Origin: Chionis minor | Taxonomy: Eukaryota; Chordata; Aves; Charadriiformes; Chionididae | Length of the DNA: 64,000 nt | NCBI GenBank assembly: GCA_013398295.1 | Contig: VZSF01006828.1 | Span: forward strand, 1,319,855 to 1,383,854 | Direction of reading: 5' to 3' | Shown here: positions 60,204 to 64,000 of the stretch, piece after piece | Numbering within the stretch: position 1 is the first letter of the stretch | Layout of the letters: every line of letters begins with the position of its first letter | Notes under the pieces: generated by a model | The model's input: the letters and a program-made list of their open reading frames with translations, nothing else | What the model was told of the DNA's origin: nothing | Database searches by the model: none | Made by a program: the position numbers and the translations under genes

Positions 60204-63200
60204 CACGTTGCATTTGGGCATGAGAGAAAAGGGGGCTGTTCAAAAGTGTAAATGTTGTGGCTCACTCTGAAGCAGGCAGGAGCAGAGGGGCTTGAAGAGA
60301 CGCATTTCATATTCTTCAGAAGTAGCAGGCTCTTCTTGAGTGGCTGTTGAAGCAACCTGGCGGAGGGAGAATATGTGGAATGTGTCAGCACCTTCAATGG
60401 ACCTGCAGGAGAGACCTGGATCCCAGAGGGAGGCCAGGAGACGCAGAGGCGGCCAGGGAGAGGGCAAGGACATGACTGAATCAGAGCAGAATTAATCTTT
60501 GAATTGTCAGTGCAGTAGTCTGTGTTACACACAGCAGCTCCCTGCTTTGATCGATTTTGATTTGTTATTGGCTTAATACCCTAAGATATTTTACATATCT
60601 TTCAGCCTCTCTTCATTTGAGGCTGATTTATACCATCCATCCCAAGAAGTAAAGCAGGAAGTCGAAGGAGCGTTCTGAATCTATGGAAAATTTATCTTCA
60701 GGCTTTTGGGCACAGCTCTTCCCTGCTTGTCTTTTGGAAAGCCAGCTCCCCCAAACTGGCTGGCGATGCTGCTCCTGTCTGGCTCAGGGTGCCAGTAGCC
60801 TTTCTTGATCTCCCAGCCACAGGATGCTTCGCTCTGGGTAGATGAGCTGTCCTGTCCCAAAGCGCTGATACTGGTGAGAAATTTCTTTTCAGTGTTCAGC
60901 TAAGTGGTTCCTCCACTTAGATAAGCTGTTCTTTACTTTTCCTGGAGGTTTTTTTCTTTCCTTTATGTGGCTGCTGATCCAGTCTATGTTCGTTTTTATG
61001 GGTGTATTAATGCCTCTTCTTTGAAGGTTTGCCAGTTCATTATTTAATGTCTCCATCAAGACTAAACAAAATTCTCCCTGAATCCATCCACCTCTGTGGA
61101 ATAAGACCTGGCCTTGTGTCCCTGACAAGGTGCAGAGGGACCGTTGTCCTATGCTTAAGTTGAGTGTATTGCGGTGTTGCGTCGCAGCCATGTCCATGCC
61201 TCCTCCTGCCCTGCTGGAGGTGGCACTCCTGTGCATCAGCAGCTCTCATAGAGCCCAAGTGGTAGCATCGCCTGTTCTGGAGGTTTCTTATCACCAGCCT
61301 GTGTTTCCCCACTGCCCTCACGCTGGTCTTACTACATTTCTGCAGCCTGGTTTTTTCTGCTTATCAGATGACAGTCCAGCTGTCAGGGAAGAGGTTGTTG
61401 ATTCAATAACGTAAGTGTGAACGCGGCTGAAGGGTTGGCAGTCCTCTCCTGCCTCATGGTTTTATTGAGTCTGGATTTGACAAATTCACACGGCAAGGCT
61501 CTTCCTTTGCACTTTTTTTTCCTTCTGCTGCTGCTTCTTGTAATTCTTGCAGTCACTGAAGCCTTGGGACAAGGCAAAGCTCCTCTCCCCACCCTTTGCA
61601 CCATGGCTCAGAGGTAGACTCTTTTTCCATGGCCTCTTTACAGGACATACTGTGACCCAGGATGCTCACGCCTCCAGCCAGCTTCTGTTTGCCTTTTGCT
61701 TCCTCTGTTTGACTCATGTTCTTCCTTTCTTGGGATGTCTCTCTGCTTATCTCCCAGGCTGCTGGCTCTCAGGAGGCATTTCTCTAGGGTTAGAACTCCT
61801 TGTCTCATGACTGGCTCCTGCAAGATGGAGCCCCACACTTCATAAATAATCTAATCTGTAATTAGCAAGGTTTTCTGTCCCCAGACTTGCCGTTCTAGTC
61901 CTACACGCTCCAGTGAATCCCTCCTTGTTTCTTCTTTACTGAAGCTGAAAACATCACTTACCCCTTTTGAGACTGATGCGCTCGTGTGACCTCTGGGCAG
62001 CAGATCCAGAAAATGGGCCTCTCCTCCTGAAAACAGCAGCTTGCTCACCTTGTCCTTATCTCCTCACTATGAGATAGAAAGAAGAAGTTGTTTCATCTTT
62101 ATCTCCCCCAACCCCATTGCCAGTTCCAAATGCAGACTTGCCTCTTACTACAAAGTTCGTGTAAGGCTTTTTTATCCAGTTGTCCTGGGAAGCTGGATCC
62201 CTACAGGCTGCTTCTCTTTCCTTCCCACCCTGCCTTTCCCACTTTCCAGCCCTCCAGATGCTGCTTTGTGTTTCAACAATCGGACTTCTCTCTTTAGGGG
62301 GAGGACGTGCTAACTGCTGCCCCCACAGCCCATGTACTGCACACGGAGGGCTCCAGGACTGTGTTAACCTCAACCAGCCCCTTCATGAAAGAAACCATCT
62401 ACAGACTTGCTTCAACCACCATTCAGCACCCAGCTGGGCCATCCACAGGCTGAATCCTGCAGCCAGGTTCTCCCCACCATCTTCCCTGTAGGTTTGTTGC
62501 CCCCTCATAGTTTCTAAGTGCAAGGTGAATTATACCATAGTCTTGCAAAGGCTTTGAAGAGCTGTGCTATCCGAAACAGTGTGCAGAATTGCGTAGAAGG
62601 AGCATCAGTTCACCGACAGTCTCCAACTCTGATGGGCAATGTCAACAACTTTCTCTGAATTATTTTTTTTTATTTCTGCCATATTAATCTACATGTGCAT
62701 AAATGTGTTATTACTTACAGCCTGGCCTCTGGAAAGATTTGCTTCCTAAAGCTGTTCAGCCTGCCAAAAATCCTTCCCAAATTTAAGTGCTGCTGCTGAA
62801 ATTGTTTTGTTATTCTTCAAAGGCTACTTATGACAGCATATGATAGAAGAAAAATATGCTCTACATTCAAAATTATTTTATAAAACCCTCAGTAAAACAT
62901 CATTTGGATGTTTTTAAAACTGCTGACAGATTCCATGAGAACAGCTGTTTATAGACAAATAGAAGAGCAATGACTGGGGGCTACCACATCATGTGCCCTT
63001 TGTTGAATCCTGATACTATCAGGAAAGGTGACTTCAAGCATTGCATTTCAGATCAAAACAGCACCCAAGCATTAGAAGTGTCCAAAATCCAAACTAAACT
63101 TCAATGAGAATTTTCCAGGTGCCTCTTCCAACCTCCAGAGGTGAACGAGACAGCTGTGGATTTGGACAAATATTTCCACATAACCTCTCCAGCCTACCTA

Positions 63201-63697
63201 AGAAGTCCACAAGACCAGAACACCACCCTGGTCAGCGTGTCCCTTGGTCCATGACTTGTGTCTGTACAGAAACTAGCACAGCTGAAGGGGATGTGGCAGA
63301 GTTATAAATACACTTATGAATACAAAAAACATGCTGAGAGGATTTAAGCTACTTTTCCCTGGCCATAGGTACACATAACCGGGAAGCACAGGCAGAACCA
63401 ACTACTGGCCATAGTGATAGGGCAATGCCACAATTTTATTTTGTCATAGGCTGTCTAGTCTGCTAATTGCAACACAGAGAACTGGGAGCTTTCCAGGACT
63501 TCGCATGTAACTGAATTACCAAAAAGCAGACAAGGTCTGAAAGTGAAATGCTGAAGGAGACTGGCCAAACCAAAGGCAAAATTAGCAGCCGTCTCTTTCA
63601 CTGCCATCAGTAGCTGAAATGAAGATTTAATTAGTGGATGTTTTAAATATTTTCAAACAAATATAGCAATACTTCATATAACTTCATTGCACAAATA
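60202..63697. other. No recognisable gene (3.5 kb)
   Basis: Pyrimidine-rich on the plus strand from about 61100 to 62500, which leaves overlapping open frames on both strands (up to 115 codons). None is recognisable. No repeat family or RNA gene is seen. Confidence 0.5.
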
Positions 63698-63870
63698 TAG
63701 AATCATAGAATGGTTTGTGTTAGAAAGGACCTTAAAGATCATCTAGTTCCAACCCCCCTGCCATGGGCAGGGACACCATCCACTAGACCAGGTTCCTCAA
63801 AGCCCCATCCAACCTGGCCTTGAACACTTCCAGGGACAGGGCATCCACAATTTCTCTGGGCAACATGTTC
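63698..63870 (-). mobile_element. CR1 LINE, 3' end fragment
   Basis: On the plus strand the element starts with TAGAATCATAGAATGGTTTG and continues AAAGGACCTTAAAGATCATC, TAGTTCCAACCCCCCTGCC, ATGGGCAGGGACACC, CACTAGACCAGGTTCCTC and TTGAACACTTCCAGGGACAGGG. It stops after CTCTGGGCAACATGTTC, which is a 5' truncation. It contains the 3' UTR and the last ORF2 codons on the minus strand. It is similar in type to the 18440 copy. Confidence 0.97.
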
Positions 63871-64000
63871 AACAGATATACGTATAAGATTTATGAAGTA
63901 CAACAGTATTTTTATGGCTCTGTAAATCATCTTTAGTCAGAAATCTTAGGGTATAACCAGAAATGAGTATATTAGGTCAAGCTGCACCAACAAGGATGGT

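Noticed and set aside
60140..60532. 130-codon minus frame with lysine run
   Set aside because: The lysine run is just the translated A35 tract; the rest has no known similarity.
1..64000. CRISPR array, prophage, operon or endogenous retrovirus
   Set aside because: No regularly spaced repeats, no bacterial-type genes, and no gag, pol or env-like frames or paired LTRs were seen; the only RT remnant belongs to CR1.

Overview
The window looks like non-coding DNA from a bird nuclear genome. The main evidence is four CR1 LINE copies. Three keep the typical avian 3' end (the ATTCTATG-type octamer terminus, with the GGTTGGAAGGGACC-type motif just inside it in the minus-strand copies), and one older copy is heavily decayed. 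The exact 3'-end style of the copies at 18440 and 63698 is what I would expect in a neoavian bird, but I cannot name the species. There are no prokaryotic-style operons, no rRNA genes and no complete tRNA genes.

I found no protein-coding gene I could defend. The longest open frames are 166 codons (29829-30329 and 45672-46172). My rough estimate is that one or two frames of that length are expected by chance in 64 kb of this composition, and neither resembles a family I know. The only recognisable protein-coding remnants are two CR1 ORF2 fragments: a C-terminal fragment at about 18530-18895 (minus) and a decayed reverse-transcriptase fragment at about 27190-27388 (plus). The window is therefore best read as intergenic or long-intron sequence.

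Layout: 1-298 is CpG-rich and ends at a good splice-donor consensus, so it may be a 5' exon or promoter edge. From 0.3 to 25 kb the sequence is mostly unremarkable, with one CR1 3' end (12.9 kb), one longer CR1 (18.4-18.9 kb), an AT-rich block (9.6-10.2 kb) and several very old SINE-like relics (2.0, 3.6, 15.3, 22.6, 24.6 kb). A CpG-rich 0.8 kb segment at 25.2-26.0 kb is the strongest candidate regulatory or promoter element. It is followed by a tRNA-derived SINE relic with a GC-rich hairpin (26.8 kb) and an old, internally deleted CR1 (27.1-27.9 kb). From 28 to 64 kb there are simple repeats, an AT-rich segment with enhancer-type motifs (36.9-37.8 kb), old repeat relics (37.9, 44.1, 45.3 and 58.5 kb), a small nested direct-repeat structure (43.9 kb), a possible terminal exon with poly(A) signal (51.1 kb), a 35-nt T homopolymer (60.2 kb) and a final CR1 3' end (63.7 kb).

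I do not see a novel multi-gene system. The observations most worth checking are the two CpG-rich segments, the 51.1 kb terminal-exon signal, the 60.2 kb T35 tract, the nested repeat at 43.9 kb and the candidate conserved non-coding blocks. Calls on very old repeats come from recognising consensus-like motifs by eye and need a RepeatMasker-type search.
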